NCBI RefSeq assembly: GCF_009905605.1 | Contig: NZ_JAAAKZ010000003.1 | Coordinates: 310,001 to 374,000 of the forward strand | DNA from: Runella sp. CRIBMP | GTDB lineage: Bacteria > Bacteroidota > Bacteroidia > Cytophagales > Spirosomataceae | Length of the DNA stretch: 64,000 nucleotides | Reading direction: 5' to 3' | In this document: positions 23,602-33,432 of the stretch, in pieces | Layout: each line of letters begins with the position of its first letter | How positions within the stretch are numbered: the stretch's first letter is position 1 | Position numbers and translations under genes: made by a program | The notes under the pieces: generated by a model | Seen by the model: only the letters and a program-made list of their open reading frames with translations | Databases searched by the model: none | What the model was told of the DNA's origin: nothing

Positions 23602-25983
23602 TTACTCCGTTTTTAAACTCTTTACTGGATTCATCAACGCCGCCTTAATGGCTTGAAAACTGACGGTTAGGAGTGTAATGACTAACGCCCCAAAACCTGC
23701 CACTGCAAAAATCCATCCTGAAATCTCAGTGCGATAGGTGTATTTTTGTAACCATTCTTGTAAAAAATAATAGGCAATGGGTGCGGAAATAACGCAAGAA
23801 ATGATGACCAAAATGACAAAATCTTTGGAGAGCATTTGCCACAGATTGGTCACCGATGCACCCAATACTTTGCGAATGCCGATTTCTTTGGTACGTTGTT
23901 CGGCGATAAACGAGGCCAGTCCAAAGATTCCCAAGCAACTGATAAAAATGGCAAGAATGGCAAAAAAAGTGACTAATTGGCCAATACGTTCTTCATTGTC
24001 GAATTTTTTGGCATATTCTTCATCCACAAACTGATATTCAAAAGGTTGGGAAGGATTAAACTTTTTGAAAACCGTTTCTACCTCGCTCAAGGCTTTGCCA
24101 GCATTTGTCAAAGGGTTGATTTTGGCAATCATAACCCCGCCAGGCTCCGTGGTCAAATGATAAATTGAGGGTTTTACTTGTTGAAAAGGAGATTGTACAA
24201 TCATGTCTTTCACCACGCCGATTACTTTGTTGGGAGTTCCGTACCACTTAATGGTCTCGCCTACTGGATTCTTCAAACCCATAAATTTTACGGCCGCTTC
24301 GTTCAAAATCAACCCCGAGGAGTCGGTAGAAAATTCTTTGGAGAAATCACGCCCTTCTTTAAACGACCAGCCGATGGTTTTGCCATAGTCAAACGAAATG
24401 GCTATTGTCTGAAAATCAACAGATAGATTCGGGTCTTTGTCTTTCCATTCAATCGTACTGGTGCTTGAATAATTCTCCGTGGGGGGGCTTCCCGCTTCGG
24501 CCATGTCGATAATTGCCCCTGATTTTGTCAATTCTTTTTTTACGGCGTCAAAATGGGTATGAATTTCGGAAGTGTACATGGGCAAAGTCACTAAACCATT
24601 GCTGTTATAACCCATCGGACGATTTTGGGCAAATTTTACCTGACGAAAAACAATGATGGTACCGATAATCAACGTCACCGAAACCGTAAATTGTATCGTT
24701 ACTAGCACCTGACGTGGTAAAGCTGCCCAACGGCCTGCGCGGAAGGTACCCTTTAAGATTTTTAGGGGCTGAAACGAAGACAGATAAAAAGCGGGATAGC
24801 TACCCGACACCAGTCCGCAGAGCAAACTGAAACCTAAGCCTACCATCCAGAATGACAGATTATTCCATGGGAGCGCCATGGTTTTGTCGGCCACATTGTT
24901 GAAAAAAGGTAGCATGAGCTGCGCGAAAAGCAAGGCAAACCCAAAGGAAAAGAACACCATTAAGAGGGATTCAAAAAAGAACTGGTAGACAATTTGGGCA
25001 CGAACCGAGCCTACTGCTTTTCGAATGCCTACTTCTTTGGCTCGTTTTTCGGAGCGTGCCGTACTCAAATTCATGAAGTTGATGCAGGCTAACAACAGCA
25101 CGAATAGCCCACTGATGCCAAACAACCACACATATTGGATTTTCCCGCCAACATTTATGCCATTCTTAAAGTCAGAATACAAATGCCATTTGCTCATGGG
25201 ATGCAGAAAAACCTCTGGTTTCTTCTTGGCCAATTCTTTGCTGACTTTGTTGAGTTTGGCGTCTTTAATTTTGTGAGAAACGGTGGTTATATCTGCGTTT
25301 GGAATGAGTTGAGCATAAATATGAAACGCATTGGGCCGCCATGGGTCGGCCATTGTTCTAACCCACTCATTGTTGTTATAATATAATTGCCACGGAGCTA
25401 TAAATGTTATGTCATGAAATTCAGAATTATGAGGCAAATCTTCATAAACACCCGTTACTTTCACATCCGTTTGGTTATCCATTTTCATGATTTTATCCAA
25501 AGGGTCGGCTTCCCCAAAAAATGCCTTGGCTACAGATTCAGACAGTAGAATAGCGTTGGGGTTTTTGAGGCCGTTTCTCGTCCCTTTCAGCATTTTCAAC
25601 GTTAACATTTCGGTAACTTGAGGTTCGAAATAAGCACCTTTCTTACTGAATTTTTTCTCGCCGTAAGACAAAATACTGTATGCATCTTTCGCCACGGTCA
25701 CGTGCTTAAAATCGCTCCCGTAACTTTTACGGAGTTCTTCGGCCAAAGGAAGCGGTGTATTAGGCCACGTTTGCACTTCACCGTTGTTGGTCACGTGTTG
25801 CATGACCCGCACAATTTTTTCGTAGTTTTGGTGATATTTGTTGTACGATAATTCATCCCACATCCAAAGCCCGATAAGTATTGCCACGGCCATCCCAGCC
25901 GATAATCCCACAATGTTGATGAAAGAATACACCTTGTTTTTGACAAGATTTCGGATAGCGATTTTTAGGTAGTTACGTAACAT
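23602..25983 (-). CDS. FtsX/MacB-type ABC permease (permease 6)
   Basis: 793 residues. First helix AGMAVAILIGLWMWDELSYNKYH, first periplasmic domain, FtsX block with LSTARSEKRAKEVGIRKAVGS, second unit with EQRTKEIGIRKVLGASVTNLWQMLSKDF, end NPVKSLKTE. It is the second gene of operon D, 80 bp after permease 7, followed by the 23444-23479 terminator. Its periplasmic domains carry the LKNPNAILLSESVAKAFFG and NPVGETIKWYG motifs seen in slightly different form in every copy. Substrate unknown. Confidence 0.9.
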   Translation of the reverse strand: MLRNYLKIAIRNLVKNKVYSFINIVGLSAGMAVAILIGLWMWDELSYNKYHQNYEKIVRVMQHVTNNGEVQTWPNTPLPLAEELRKSYGSDFKHVTVAKDAYSILSYGEKKFSKKGAYFEPQVTEMLTLKMLKGTRNGLKNPNAILLSESVAKAFFGEADPLDKIMKMDNQTDVKVTGVYEDLPHNSEFHDITFIAPWQLYYNNNEWVRTMADPWRPNAFHIYAQLIPNADITTVSHKIKDAKLNKVSKELAKKKPEVFLHPMSKWHLYSDFKNGINVGGKIQYVWLFGISGLFVLLLACINFMNLSTARSEKRAKEVGIRKAVGSVRAQIVYQFFFESLLMVFFSFGFALLFAQLMLPFFNNVADKTMALPWNNLSFWMVGLGFSLLCGLVSGSYPAFYLSSFQPLKILKGTFRAGRWAALPRQVLVTIQFTVSVTLIIGTIIVFRQVKFAQNRPMGYNSNGLVTLPMYTSEIHTHFDAVKKELTKSGAIIDMAEAGSPPTENYSSTSTIEWKDKDPNLSVDFQTIAISFDYGKTIGWSFKEGRDFSKEFSTDSSGLILNEAAVKFMGLKNPVGETIKWYGTPNKVIGVVKDMIVQSPFQQVKPSIYHLTTEPGGVMIAKINPLTNAGKALSEVETVFKKFNPSQPFEYQFVDEEYAKKFDNEERIGQLVTFFAILAIFISCLGIFGLASFIAEQRTKEIGIRKVLGASVTNLWQMLSKDFVILVIISCVISAPIAYYFLQEWLQKYTYRTEISGWIFAVAGFGALVITLLTVSFQAIKAALMNPVKSLKTE

Positions 25984-26063
25984 AGCTTTTTCATAATTTT
26001 AAGGTTTTAGGAATTGGGCTATTCTTGTTTTTTTTCTAAAGCCTAACCCCTAAATCCTTGAAT

Positions 26064-28487
26064 TTACTCCGTTTTCAAACTCTTTACTGGATTCATTAAT
26101 GCTGTTTTTATGGATTGATAACTCACTGTTAGTAAGGTTATTGCCAAGGCGGAAGTGCCTGATCCGATAAAAACCCACAACGGAATATCGGTTCTAAATG
26201 CAAAGTTTTTCAGCCACGTACTCATGGCATAGTACGCCAAGGGCGAAGCTATCACAAAGGCTAGGCAAACCAATTTTAGAAAGTCTTTTGAAAGCAACTG
26301 AACAATGCTCCAAATACTTGCCCCAAGCACTTTTCTCACGCCAATTTCTTTGGTACGTTGCTCGGCTGTGAAAGTGGCTAAACCAAATAAGCCCAAACAA
26401 GCTATAAGAATCGCTAAAACTGCAAAACTGATAAAGACTTTTCCAATGCGTTGTTCGGTACGATACATATTGTCGAATGCTTCGTCTAAGAATTGATAAT
26501 TGAGGGGAGTTCCGCCCGCTCTTGCCTTCCATTTTTCTTCGATTTGGGCGATGCTCTGCTTAAAATCATCGGATTGCACCCGCACCGAAATCATTCCATA
26601 AGGTTTTTTAGCAAGGCACATTGAGAGGCTTGCTACATTTTCTCGTAGAGATGCGTAATTGAAGTTTTTGACCACTCCGATAATCGTATAAGGAATCAAA
26701 TCTTTTAAATTGCCGCCATAAGCGTATAATTTCTGTCCGATTGGATTTTTATAGCCTGTTTGTTTCGCCGTGGTTTCGTTGATGATGATAGCCAACGAAT
26801 CTGTTGACATTGTTTTATCAAAGTCACGCCCAGCAACAAATTGCATTTTGAGTGTTTCGGTGTAGTCATAGCCTACTTCCCAGAATTGCATCGTAATACC
26901 ATTATCGGCACTGAGCTGGCCTTCTGTCCAAAAAACAGTATTATTTCGGTAAGAAGGTGTCGGTAAAAAAGCACTTATGGTAGCCGATTTTATGCCTGAA
27001 ATTTGTAACAATTCGTTTTTAAACGATTCTAAGCCTTTTTCTAATAGATTTGTATCGTTGATAACGATGACTTGTTCACGATTGAAGCCAATGTTTTGTT
27101 TCTGAATAAAATCTAACTGACAATAAATAACTATGGTAGAAATGATAAGAAATATTGAGGCAAAAAACTGAAAAACAACCAAGCTACTTCGGAAATAACC
27201 ACCTTTGGTAGTGGCACTTAGTTTGCCTTTTAGTATGCTAATTGGTTTGAATGAAGACAAAAATAGAGCGGGATAAATACCAGCTAACAAGCCTACAAAA
27301 ACAGCAAAACTAAACAATATGGATAGTAAAAGTGGTTTTTTGACGAATGATAGGTTTAGATTTTTGGCTGATATATCATTGAAAAATGGTAAAACCAAAG
27401 TAGCAATTCCAAGCGCCAATATGAATGCTATTAAGCTCATCAGGATGGATTCTGACAAAAACTGATTCATGAGCATCGTACGTACCGACCCCATGACTTT
27501 ACGTACACCCACCTCTTTTGCCCGATTGACCGAACGGGCCGTGCTGAGATTCATAAAATTGACACACGCTATCAACAAAATAAAAAGAGCAATCGCCGAA
27601 AAAATGTAAACATACTGAATACTACTATTAGGCGAAAGTTCATAGAATTTGTTAGAATGGAGATGAATATCTGTCAATGACGTCAATCCCAAAGCTACGC
27701 GATTGCCCGCTTTTTCTAATTCTTCTATGCTCTTGATACCCATTACACTCTTGAATTGGGGCATCATGTATTTGTGGATGACCTTATCGAACTGCGATTT
27801 TAACTGCTCAGGTTTTGTACCTTCTTTGAATACTAAATAGGTAAAAAAATTATTGTTCAACCAGTTATTTGCCCTGCTATCTGCCGAGCTTGCCATCGAA
27901 AGAAACATATTTCTGCCCCTGAAATGCGAGTTTTCGGGGATTTTTTTCATTACACCAGTTACTTTGTAGGCTTTTTCATCAATGGTCATTGTAATGCCCA
28001 AAACCTGTGTTTTTCCAAAATATTTTTGAGCAGTCTGTTCATCCAAAACTATCGTAAATGGTTCTTGCAACGCCGTTTTGGCGTCACCTTCAATCAATGG
28101 AATATCAAAAACTTCAAAAACTGAATTGTCAACAAACATAGACATAGACTCACGGATACTCTGATTCCCTTTTTTGACTAAAATATCAATGGGCCTGAAT
28201 CGGGTAAAGGTTTCGATGAAGGGATAGTCGTTTTTTAAAGCATCCCCCATTCCATCCGAAACAGTGGCAAATTCCCTATCTTGCCCACCAAACTTGACAT
28301 CAAAATCAATCCGATAAATTCTGTCGGCTTTTTGATGATAGCGGTCGTAGCTGATTTCGTCTAAGACATAAAGCGTAATCAACAAACAAGTAGCCATACC
28401 AATAGCGAGTCCACCGATGTTGATGGCCGAATAAATCTTATTTCGTTGTAGATTTCTGAAAGCGATTTTTAGATAATTGCGTATCAT
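26064..28487 (-). CDS. FtsX/MacB-type ABC permease (permease 7)
   Basis: 807 residues, first gene of operon D. The first helix lies near 20-42 (GLAIGMATCLLITLYVLDEISYDRYH). Coupling regions are LSTARSVNRAKEVGVRKVMGS and EQRTKEIGVRKVLGASIWSIV; end NPVKSLKTE. Its base composition is visibly more AT-rich than that of its neighbours over roughly 26.6-28.4 kb, which may reflect a separate origin or looser selection. A sigma-54-like element lies 48 bp upstream of the start codon. Confidence 0.9.
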   Translation of the reverse strand: MIRNYLKIAFRNLQRNKIYSAINIGGLAIGMATCLLITLYVLDEISYDRYHQKADRIYRIDFDVKFGGQDREFATVSDGMGDALKNDYPFIETFTRFRPIDILVKKGNQSIRESMSMFVDNSVFEVFDIPLIEGDAKTALQEPFTIVLDEQTAQKYFGKTQVLGITMTIDEKAYKVTGVMKKIPENSHFRGRNMFLSMASSADSRANNWLNNNFFTYLVFKEGTKPEQLKSQFDKVIHKYMMPQFKSVMGIKSIEELEKAGNRVALGLTSLTDIHLHSNKFYELSPNSSIQYVYIFSAIALFILLIACVNFMNLSTARSVNRAKEVGVRKVMGSVRTMLMNQFLSESILMSLIAFILALGIATLVLPFFNDISAKNLNLSFVKKPLLLSILFSFAVFVGLLAGIYPALFLSSFKPISILKGKLSATTKGGYFRSSLVVFQFFASIFLIISTIVIYCQLDFIQKQNIGFNREQVIVINDTNLLEKGLESFKNELLQISGIKSATISAFLPTPSYRNNTVFWTEGQLSADNGITMQFWEVGYDYTETLKMQFVAGRDFDKTMSTDSLAIIINETTAKQTGYKNPIGQKLYAYGGNLKDLIPYTIIGVVKNFNYASLRENVASLSMCLAKKPYGMISVRVQSDDFKQSIAQIEEKWKARAGGTPLNYQFLDEAFDNMYRTEQRIGKVFISFAVLAILIACLGLFGLATFTAEQRTKEIGVRKVLGASIWSIVQLLSKDFLKLVCLAFVIASPLAYYAMSTWLKNFAFRTDIPLWVFIGSGTSALAITLLTVSYQSIKTALMNPVKSLKTE

Positions 28488-28534
28488 AATCGGGCTGTAT
28501 TGGGGGTTGCAAAGGCGTATTAAGCTTTAGTTCG

Positions 28535-28549
28535 ACAAATTGTTCGCCA
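28535..28549 (-). promoter_or_regulatory. Sigma-54-like promoter of operon D
   Basis: Minus strand TGGCGA-N5-TTGT: good -24 box, and -12 box with T replacing the last C. Predicted start about 28524, 37 nt before the permease 7 ATG. Confidence 0.5.
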
Positions 28550-28589
28550 GTTCCAATAAAGTTCAAAAAGCTGTTTTCTGTAAGTTGGT

Positions 28590-28628
28590 CTGTCCGAAAT
28601 CGTACGCCTATTTTACGGAACTGAACAG
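28590..28628 (-). promoter_or_regulatory. Degenerate paired dyad, operon D
   Basis: CTGTCC-N6-GTACGC (28590-28607) and TTTTAC-N6-GAACAG (28611-28628), centres 21 bp apart. Only the first half-site is perfect. It is accepted because spacing, orientation and distance to the -24 box (about 50 bp) match the other loci. Confidence 0.45.
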
Positions 28629-28641
28629 TTGATTGTAGTTT

Positions 28642-30999
28642 TTATTCCGTTTTTAGCGATTTTACGGGGTTCATCAATGACGCCCGGATGGCTTGGTAAC
28701 TGACGGTCAGCAGGGCAATCGCTATTGCCGAAAGCGCCGCAATGGCAAAATACCACCATTCTATGTCGATACGATAAGCGTATTTTTCGAGCCAATTTTT
28801 GAGGAAATACCACGCCACTGGAAACGCGATGAGCGTAGCAAGCAGCACCAATTTGATAAAATCCTGCGACAACATTCCTACCAGATTGGATACACTTGCG
28901 CCCAGCACTTTACGCACGCCTATTTCTTTGGTGCGTTGCTCCGCCGTAAACGACGCCAGTCCAAATAGCCCAAGACACGAAATAAAAATGGCCAAAAACG
29001 CAAAGTAATTGGATAGCTTATTGACCACATTTTCACTTTTGTACTGATTGGCGTATTCTTGGTCGGCAAAAAAGTATTTGAATGGAAAATTAGGGTTAAA
29101 TTTCTTGAACACTTTTTCGGTATTGGCAATGGCATCAGGGGTTTTGCCGCCTTCGGCGCGGATGATGACGACCCCCCAATTCTCGGTTTTGGGCTGTAAG
29201 CGCAAAATCAACGGCTCGATGGCTGAGTGAAGCGTGTTGTAATGAAAATCTTTCATCAGTCCGACAATGGTTCCCTTACGGTCCCACATGGTCATTTCTT
29301 TGCCGACGGGGTCTTTGTAGCCCATTTTTTTGGCGCTGGCTTCGTTGATGATGTAGTTGGTGGTGTCGGTTCCGTATTGGTCGCTGAAATCCCGCCCGCC
29401 AATCAGTTGAATACCCATCGTTTTGATGTAGTCGTACGAGATGGCGTTGTTGGCAAAAAGCAATAACTGGGTTGTGTCTTTTCCGGGCCATTTTACGCCT
29501 TGTGTCGATGAGCCTACTTCCAGCGGGTCTGATTGGGAGCAGGTGACTGATTTGATGCCAGGCTGATGTTGAAGTTCTTGTTTGAACGAGGCGAAGTTTT
29601 TCTGCAAATTTCCTTCCAATGGCATATAAAGAAGGTTTTCGCGGTCATAACCAGCGTTTTTGGTTCGTAAATAATTAATTTGTTCGTGAACGATAATCAT
29701 GCCCAAAATGAGCGTAATCGACAAGGCAAACTGAAAAACCACCAGTCCTTTTCGAAAATAAGTGGCGCTCGGCTTAAATTTCAGGGAGCCTTTCAACACC
29801 ACAACGGGATTGAGCGATGACATAAACAACGCAGGGTAGCTGCCCGCCACTAAGCCCGTTATCAACGTTAGACTCACCAAAACCACTAGAAAACTTGGGT
29901 CGGTAAAGTTGAGCGACAGCTCTTTTTCGGTCAGAAGGTTAAAAGTGGGCAGGAGCAAAAAAACCAACAAAATAGAAAAGAGTAGCGCACAAAATGCAAT
30001 CAGTATGGCTTCGCCCATAAATTGCCCAATCAGAATGCCCTTGACCGCGCCAATCACCTTGCGAACGCCCACTTCTTTGGCGCGTTTGACGGAGCGAGCC
30101 GTGGCCAAATTCATGAAATTGATGCACGCAATCAATAAAATTACGATGGCAACGATGGAAAAAATACGCACATAATCAATCCGTCCGCCGTTTTGTTTGC
30201 CCGAATCCCAGTTGGAATAAAGGTACGATTCCTGATACGATTGCAAGAATATTTCGACGTTGCTGTCTTTGTTTTTGGTCTTGATGTAGCCCTTGATTTT
30301 GGCATTTACTTTGTCTAATGATGCGTTTTTGGCCAACATCACGTAACAGCGCGGCCCGTTATTGCCCCATTCTTTGGCCCATGGATTGTTTTTGAGCCAG
30401 CGGTCGAAGCTCATCAAAAAGTCAAATTTCAGCGATGAGTTTTTAGGGATATCTTTCAAAATCCCCGTAACCATCACGTCTTCTTTACCGTCAATACGGA
30501 TAGATTTGCCCAGAGGGTTTTGATTAGGAAAATACTTTTGGGCGAGTTTTTTGGATATAACTACTCCATCGGGGCGTTTTAGGGCGGTTCGGGCATCGCC
30601 TTGCTCCAGTTTGAAACTGAACATCGTCAGAAAATCCCCTTGTACATAGCGGCCCTTTTCTTTGTCGAAAGTAGTGCCTACGGTAAAAAGCGGCTGCTCT
30701 TCCCACAGCATTTGGCTGGCCTTTTCGATTTCGGGAATGTCTTTTACAATGTTTTCGGCCAGAAGCCCTGGCGTTGAAGGGTAGGTCTCGATTTTGCCCG
30801 AATAATACTGGTTTTCCATTACCCGATAAAGACGCGTGCCGTTTTCATGAAAGGCGTCCATAGCCGTTTCGTCTTGTACCCACAACATAATCATCAGACT
30901 GCAGGCCATGCCTAGCGCTAGCCCCATAATGTTGATAAAACTGTAAACTTTGTTTTTCCACAAATTGCGGAAGGCGATGGTGAGGTAATTGCTTAACAT
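28642..30999 (-). CDS. FtsX/MacB-type ABC permease (permease 8)
   Basis: 785 residues from ATG 30999; the frame is open to 31041, but the shorter start restores the MLxNYLxIAxRNL opening shared by the paralogues. Coupling regions are LATARSVKRAKEVGVRK and EQRTKEIGVRKVLGAS; end NPVKSLKTE. It is the last gene of the adaptor-ATPase-permease operon E, 85 bp after the ATPase, so it is the best candidate for that ATPase's cognate permease. Closest relative in the array: permease 3. Confidence 0.9.
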   Translation of the reverse strand: MLSNYLTIAFRNLWKNKVYSFINIMGLALGMACSLMIMLWVQDETAMDAFHENGTRLYRVMENQYYSGKIETYPSTPGLLAENIVKDIPEIEKASQMLWEEQPLFTVGTTFDKEKGRYVQGDFLTMFSFKLEQGDARTALKRPDGVVISKKLAQKYFPNQNPLGKSIRIDGKEDVMVTGILKDIPKNSSLKFDFLMSFDRWLKNNPWAKEWGNNGPRCYVMLAKNASLDKVNAKIKGYIKTKNKDSNVEIFLQSYQESYLYSNWDSGKQNGGRIDYVRIFSIVAIVILLIACINFMNLATARSVKRAKEVGVRKVIGAVKGILIGQFMGEAILIAFCALLFSILLVFLLLPTFNLLTEKELSLNFTDPSFLVVLVSLTLITGLVAGSYPALFMSSLNPVVVLKGSLKFKPSATYFRKGLVVFQFALSITLILGMIIVHEQINYLRTKNAGYDRENLLYMPLEGNLQKNFASFKQELQHQPGIKSVTCSQSDPLEVGSSTQGVKWPGKDTTQLLLFANNAISYDYIKTMGIQLIGGRDFSDQYGTDTTNYIINEASAKKMGYKDPVGKEMTMWDRKGTIVGLMKDFHYNTLHSAIEPLILRLQPKTENWGVVIIRAEGGKTPDAIANTEKVFKKFNPNFPFKYFFADQEYANQYKSENVVNKLSNYFAFLAIFISCLGLFGLASFTAEQRTKEIGVRKVLGASVSNLVGMLSQDFIKLVLLATLIAFPVAWYFLKNWLEKYAYRIDIEWWYFAIAALSAIAIALLTVSYQAIRASLMNPVKSLKTE

Positions 31000-31084
31000 G
31001 GCTGTATGGGTTTGGGCATAGCGGAAAAGGCAGAGGACCATTGCCCAATGCCTTCACGCACTACTTATATGGGTGAATATGTGT

Positions 31085-31762
31085 TTATACGCGCATTTTC
31101 TCAGTTACCACTTTGCCGTCAAAAAGATTGACGATTCGGTGGGCAAAACCTGCGTCATACGGCGAGTGAGTTACCATGATGATACTCGTGCCTTCGTCGT
31201 TGAGTTGGGAGAGCAGCTTCATTACTTCTTCGCCGTTGGCGGAGTCTAAGTTTCCCGTGGGCTCATCCGCAAGGATTAATTTGGGCTTGGCTACCACCGC
31301 GCGGGCAATGGCGGTACGTTGTTGCTGTCCCCCCGATAGTTGTTGCGGAAAGTGATTGCGGCGGTGCATGATGTTCATGCGGGTCAATACCGTTTCAACC
31401 ATTTCTTTGCGTTGGTCGGCGGGTACTTTGAGGTAAAGCAGCGGAAGCTCCACGTTTTCATACACGGTCAGCTCGTCGATGAGGTTAAAGCTCTGGAACA
31501 CAAACCCGATGTTTCCTTTACGCAATTGTGCCCGTTGACGTTCCGACAGTTTTGCCACCTCGGTCCCGTGGAAGTCATAGCTGCCTTCGCTGGGGTTGTC
31601 TAAGAGGCCCAGGATGTTGAGCAACGTAGATTTGCCGCAACCAGATGGACCCATGATGGCGACAAATTCGCCGTCTTTTACTTCCAAATCAATTCCGTTC
31701 AAGGCTGTTGTTTCCACTTCTTCGGTGGTGAAGATTTTCTGGAGGTTAGCTGTTTTTATCAT
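31085..31762 (-). CDS. ABC transporter ATP-binding protein (LolD/MacB type), ATPase 1
   Basis: 225 residues, a complete nucleotide-binding domain: Walker [10 protein letters not shown] (about 39-47), Q-loop in [14 protein letters not shown], signature LSGGQQQR, Walker [14 protein letters not shown], and switch His in [10 protein letters not shown]. The LNxLGLLDxPSEGxY and [16 protein letters not shown] patterns place it with the LolD/MacB/FtsE-like group that powers FtsX-type permeases. It lies between the adaptor gene (92 bp) and permease 8 (85 bp). With only two ATPases for eight permeases in the window, it may serve several of them. Confidence 0.93.
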   Translation of the reverse strand: MIKTANLQKIFTTEEVETTALNGIDLEVKDGEFVAIMGPSGCGKSTLLNILGLLDNPSEGSYDFHGTEVAKLSERQRAQLRKGNIGFVFQSFNLIDELTVYENVELPLLYLKVPADQRKEMVETVLTRMNIMHRRNHFPQQLSGGQQQRTAIARAVVAKPKLILADEPTGNLDSANGEEVMKLLSQLNDEGTSIIMVTHSPYDAGFAHRIVNLFDGKVVTEKMRV

Positions 31763-31854
31763 TGTTAAGTCAAAATTATGGATTCTGGAGTGTATGCTGT
31801 ATGATTCAATTTCTCAACGTTTTTGCGTTCTCAGCGTGAATTTTTAATATTCTG

Positions 31855-33156
31855 TTATTTCAATTCAAGCACTTCTTTGTCGCCAAAGTTTGCGTAGCTG
31901 CTGGTGATTACTTTTTCACCCGTTTGTAGCCCTTCTAGTACTTCATAATATTCAGGGTTTTTGCGTCCCAGCGTGATGTTGCGCTTGATGGCGCGTTTGC
32001 CGCTGTTGTCTAGCACATACACCCAGTTGCCGCCCGTATCGGAGAAAAACCCGCCTACTGGCAAGAGTACCGCTTTTTCGGCCTTGCCTAATTCTAGGCG
32101 AATCGGTGTGGATTGTCCGCGTTTGATGCCTTCGGGTGTACCTTTCGGAAAACTCATATCTACTTCAAAACGTCCGTTTTTTACTTCAGGATAAATGCGC
32201 GTAATGGTCAGCGGGTTTTCTTTTCCATTAAATTCAAAACTTCCGCCCAATCCGACAAAAATCCGCGATACATAGTGTTCATCAATTGCAACGCGCATTT
32301 TGAAACCGTTGAGGTCGTCAATCTGCCCGATGTTTTGGCCTTGACTGATGTTTGAACCTACTTCTACGTCTATTGAAGAAAGCAAACCACCAACGGGCGC
32401 TTTCACCACGAGGTTATCGAGGGTTTGGCGCCACAGGTCTACGTTGCGTTGGGTCCGCAAAAGCGTTCCTTCCAATTGGCCAATCTGCATTTTGGCGTTT
32501 TCTTCCTGATAGATTTGTGATTCAGTTTCGATTTCTTTTTGTTTTACCAACAGTTCGTAATCACGTTTTGAACGCAGAAAATCAGATTCAGGAATCACTT
32601 TGTCTTTGAATAATTTCTGATTACGTTCGTAAATATCTTTGGCTTGGTCAATTTTAAATTCCAGTTCGTTTAACGTCCGACGGATATTAAAACGCGCTAC
32701 TTTCAATTGTTGACGGGTATTTTGGAGGTCATTCACCAATCGGCTGGCCTCGGTTTCTGATTGTAGGAAGTTGAGTTTGAGGTTTTGGTTTTCTAGTTTC
32801 AATAGCACTTGGCCTTGGGTCACCATGCTGCCGCCTTCCACGATTTTTTCACGAACATACCCGCCCACGATGGCGTCCAAACGAATGATTTTGAGGGGTT
32901 GCACTACGCCAGTCACTACAATAAACTCATCAAAAGAGCCCGTCGAAACACTGGATACGGTGAGTTTTTCAGCTTCTACATTGAGTTTGGAGCGTTTATC
33001 GGAGAAAAATAATTGATACACAATAAAGGCAATCAAAGCACTGCTCCCTGCAAAAATGGCAATGCGCTGGGTATTCCAAAATTTCTTTTTACGTACGCGG
33101 TCCATGGTGCCCTGAGGGTTGTTGTTTTGGCCGATGATCGGATTCTTAACTTCCAT
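31855..33156 (-). CDS. MacA/HlyD-type periplasmic adaptor (membrane fusion protein)
   Basis: 433 residues. Short cytoplasmic N-terminus (a start at the internal Met of TMDRVRKK is possible), one membrane helix about 31-50, then half-motif GGYVREKIVEGGSMVTQGQVLLKLEN of the barrel-sandwich domain. A long alpha-hairpin follows (about 125-235, coiled-coil-like, Gln/Glu/Arg-rich), then the second half-motif VVKAPVGGLLSSIDVEVGS, a beta-barrel and a membrane-proximal domain. Such adaptors join a MacB-like inner-membrane complex to a TolC channel. First gene of operon E, divergent from the response regulator. Confidence 0.92.
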   Translation of the reverse strand: MEVKNPIIGQNNNPQGTMDRVRKKKFWNTQRIAIFAGSSALIAFIVYQLFFSDKRSKLNVEAEKLTVSSVSTGSFDEFIVVTGVVQPLKIIRLDAIVGGYVREKIVEGGSMVTQGQVLLKLENQNLKLNFLQSETEASRLVNDLQNTRQQLKVARFNIRRTLNELEFKIDQAKDIYERNQKLFKDKVIPESDFLRSKRDYELLVKQKEIETESQIYQEENAKMQIGQLEGTLLRTQRNVDLWRQTLDNLVVKAPVGGLLSSIDVEVGSNISQGQNIGQIDDLNGFKMRVAIDEHYVSRIFVGLGGSFEFNGKENPLTITRIYPEVKNGRFEVDMSFPKGTPEGIKRGQSTPIRLELGKAEKAVLLPVGGFFSDTGGNWVYVLDNSGKRAIKRNITLGRKNPEYYEVLEGLQTGEKVITSSYANFGDKEVLELK

Positions 33157-33273
33157 TGTTACTATGCTGATTGATGAATGAGTACTTTCTTAAAATGCAG
33201 CAAGGAGTTGATTGCTTTTCGACTCCTTACTGCTTCATATTTTAATGGCTGTATGTGTCTGTTTAGTATTCTG

Positions 33274-33288
33274 CCAATACCCGTGCCG
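33274..33288 (-). promoter_or_regulatory. Sigma-54-like promoter of the adaptor operon E
   Basis: Minus strand CGGCACGGGTATTGG: -24 box CGGCACG is nearly consensus, -12 box is TTGG instead of TTGC. It lies about 62 bp from the shared dyad pair and leaves a leader of about 105 nt. Confidence 0.5.
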
Positions 33289-33341
33289 GAAACATAAGTT
33301 ATTGGTTATGAATGAATTGGTATTGCCTGCGAATTTTAAAA

Positions 33342-33380
33342 TTGTCCGAAAACGGACATGGGTTGTACGCCATTGGACAA
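33342..33380. promoter_or_regulatory. Shared paired dyad between divergent operons E and F
   Basis: TTGTCC-N6-GGACAT (33342-33359) and TTGTAC-N6-GGACAA (33363-33380), centres 21 bp apart. The pair is almost centred between the operon E -24 box (33288) and the response-regulator -24 box (33433), at about 62 bp from each. The GTAC half-site orientation matches the minus-strand operon. Confidence 0.7.
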
Positions 33381-33432
33381 GAATAAAAAGTGTACTTTAT
33401 CTTAATGGTTGATAATGAGGTATTTTGTATTT

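Noticed and set aside
7049-28760. Repeated DNA at the 3' ends of the permease genes
   Set aside because: The repeats come from the conserved C-terminal protein sequence (MNPVKSLK) of paralogues. They have no inverted ends, target duplications or transposase, so they are not insertion elements.
33265-33279. Alternative sigma-54 site TGGCAG-N5-TAAA for operon E
   Set aside because: The -12 box lacks both conserved bases; the overlapping CGGCAC-N5-TTGG element fits better.
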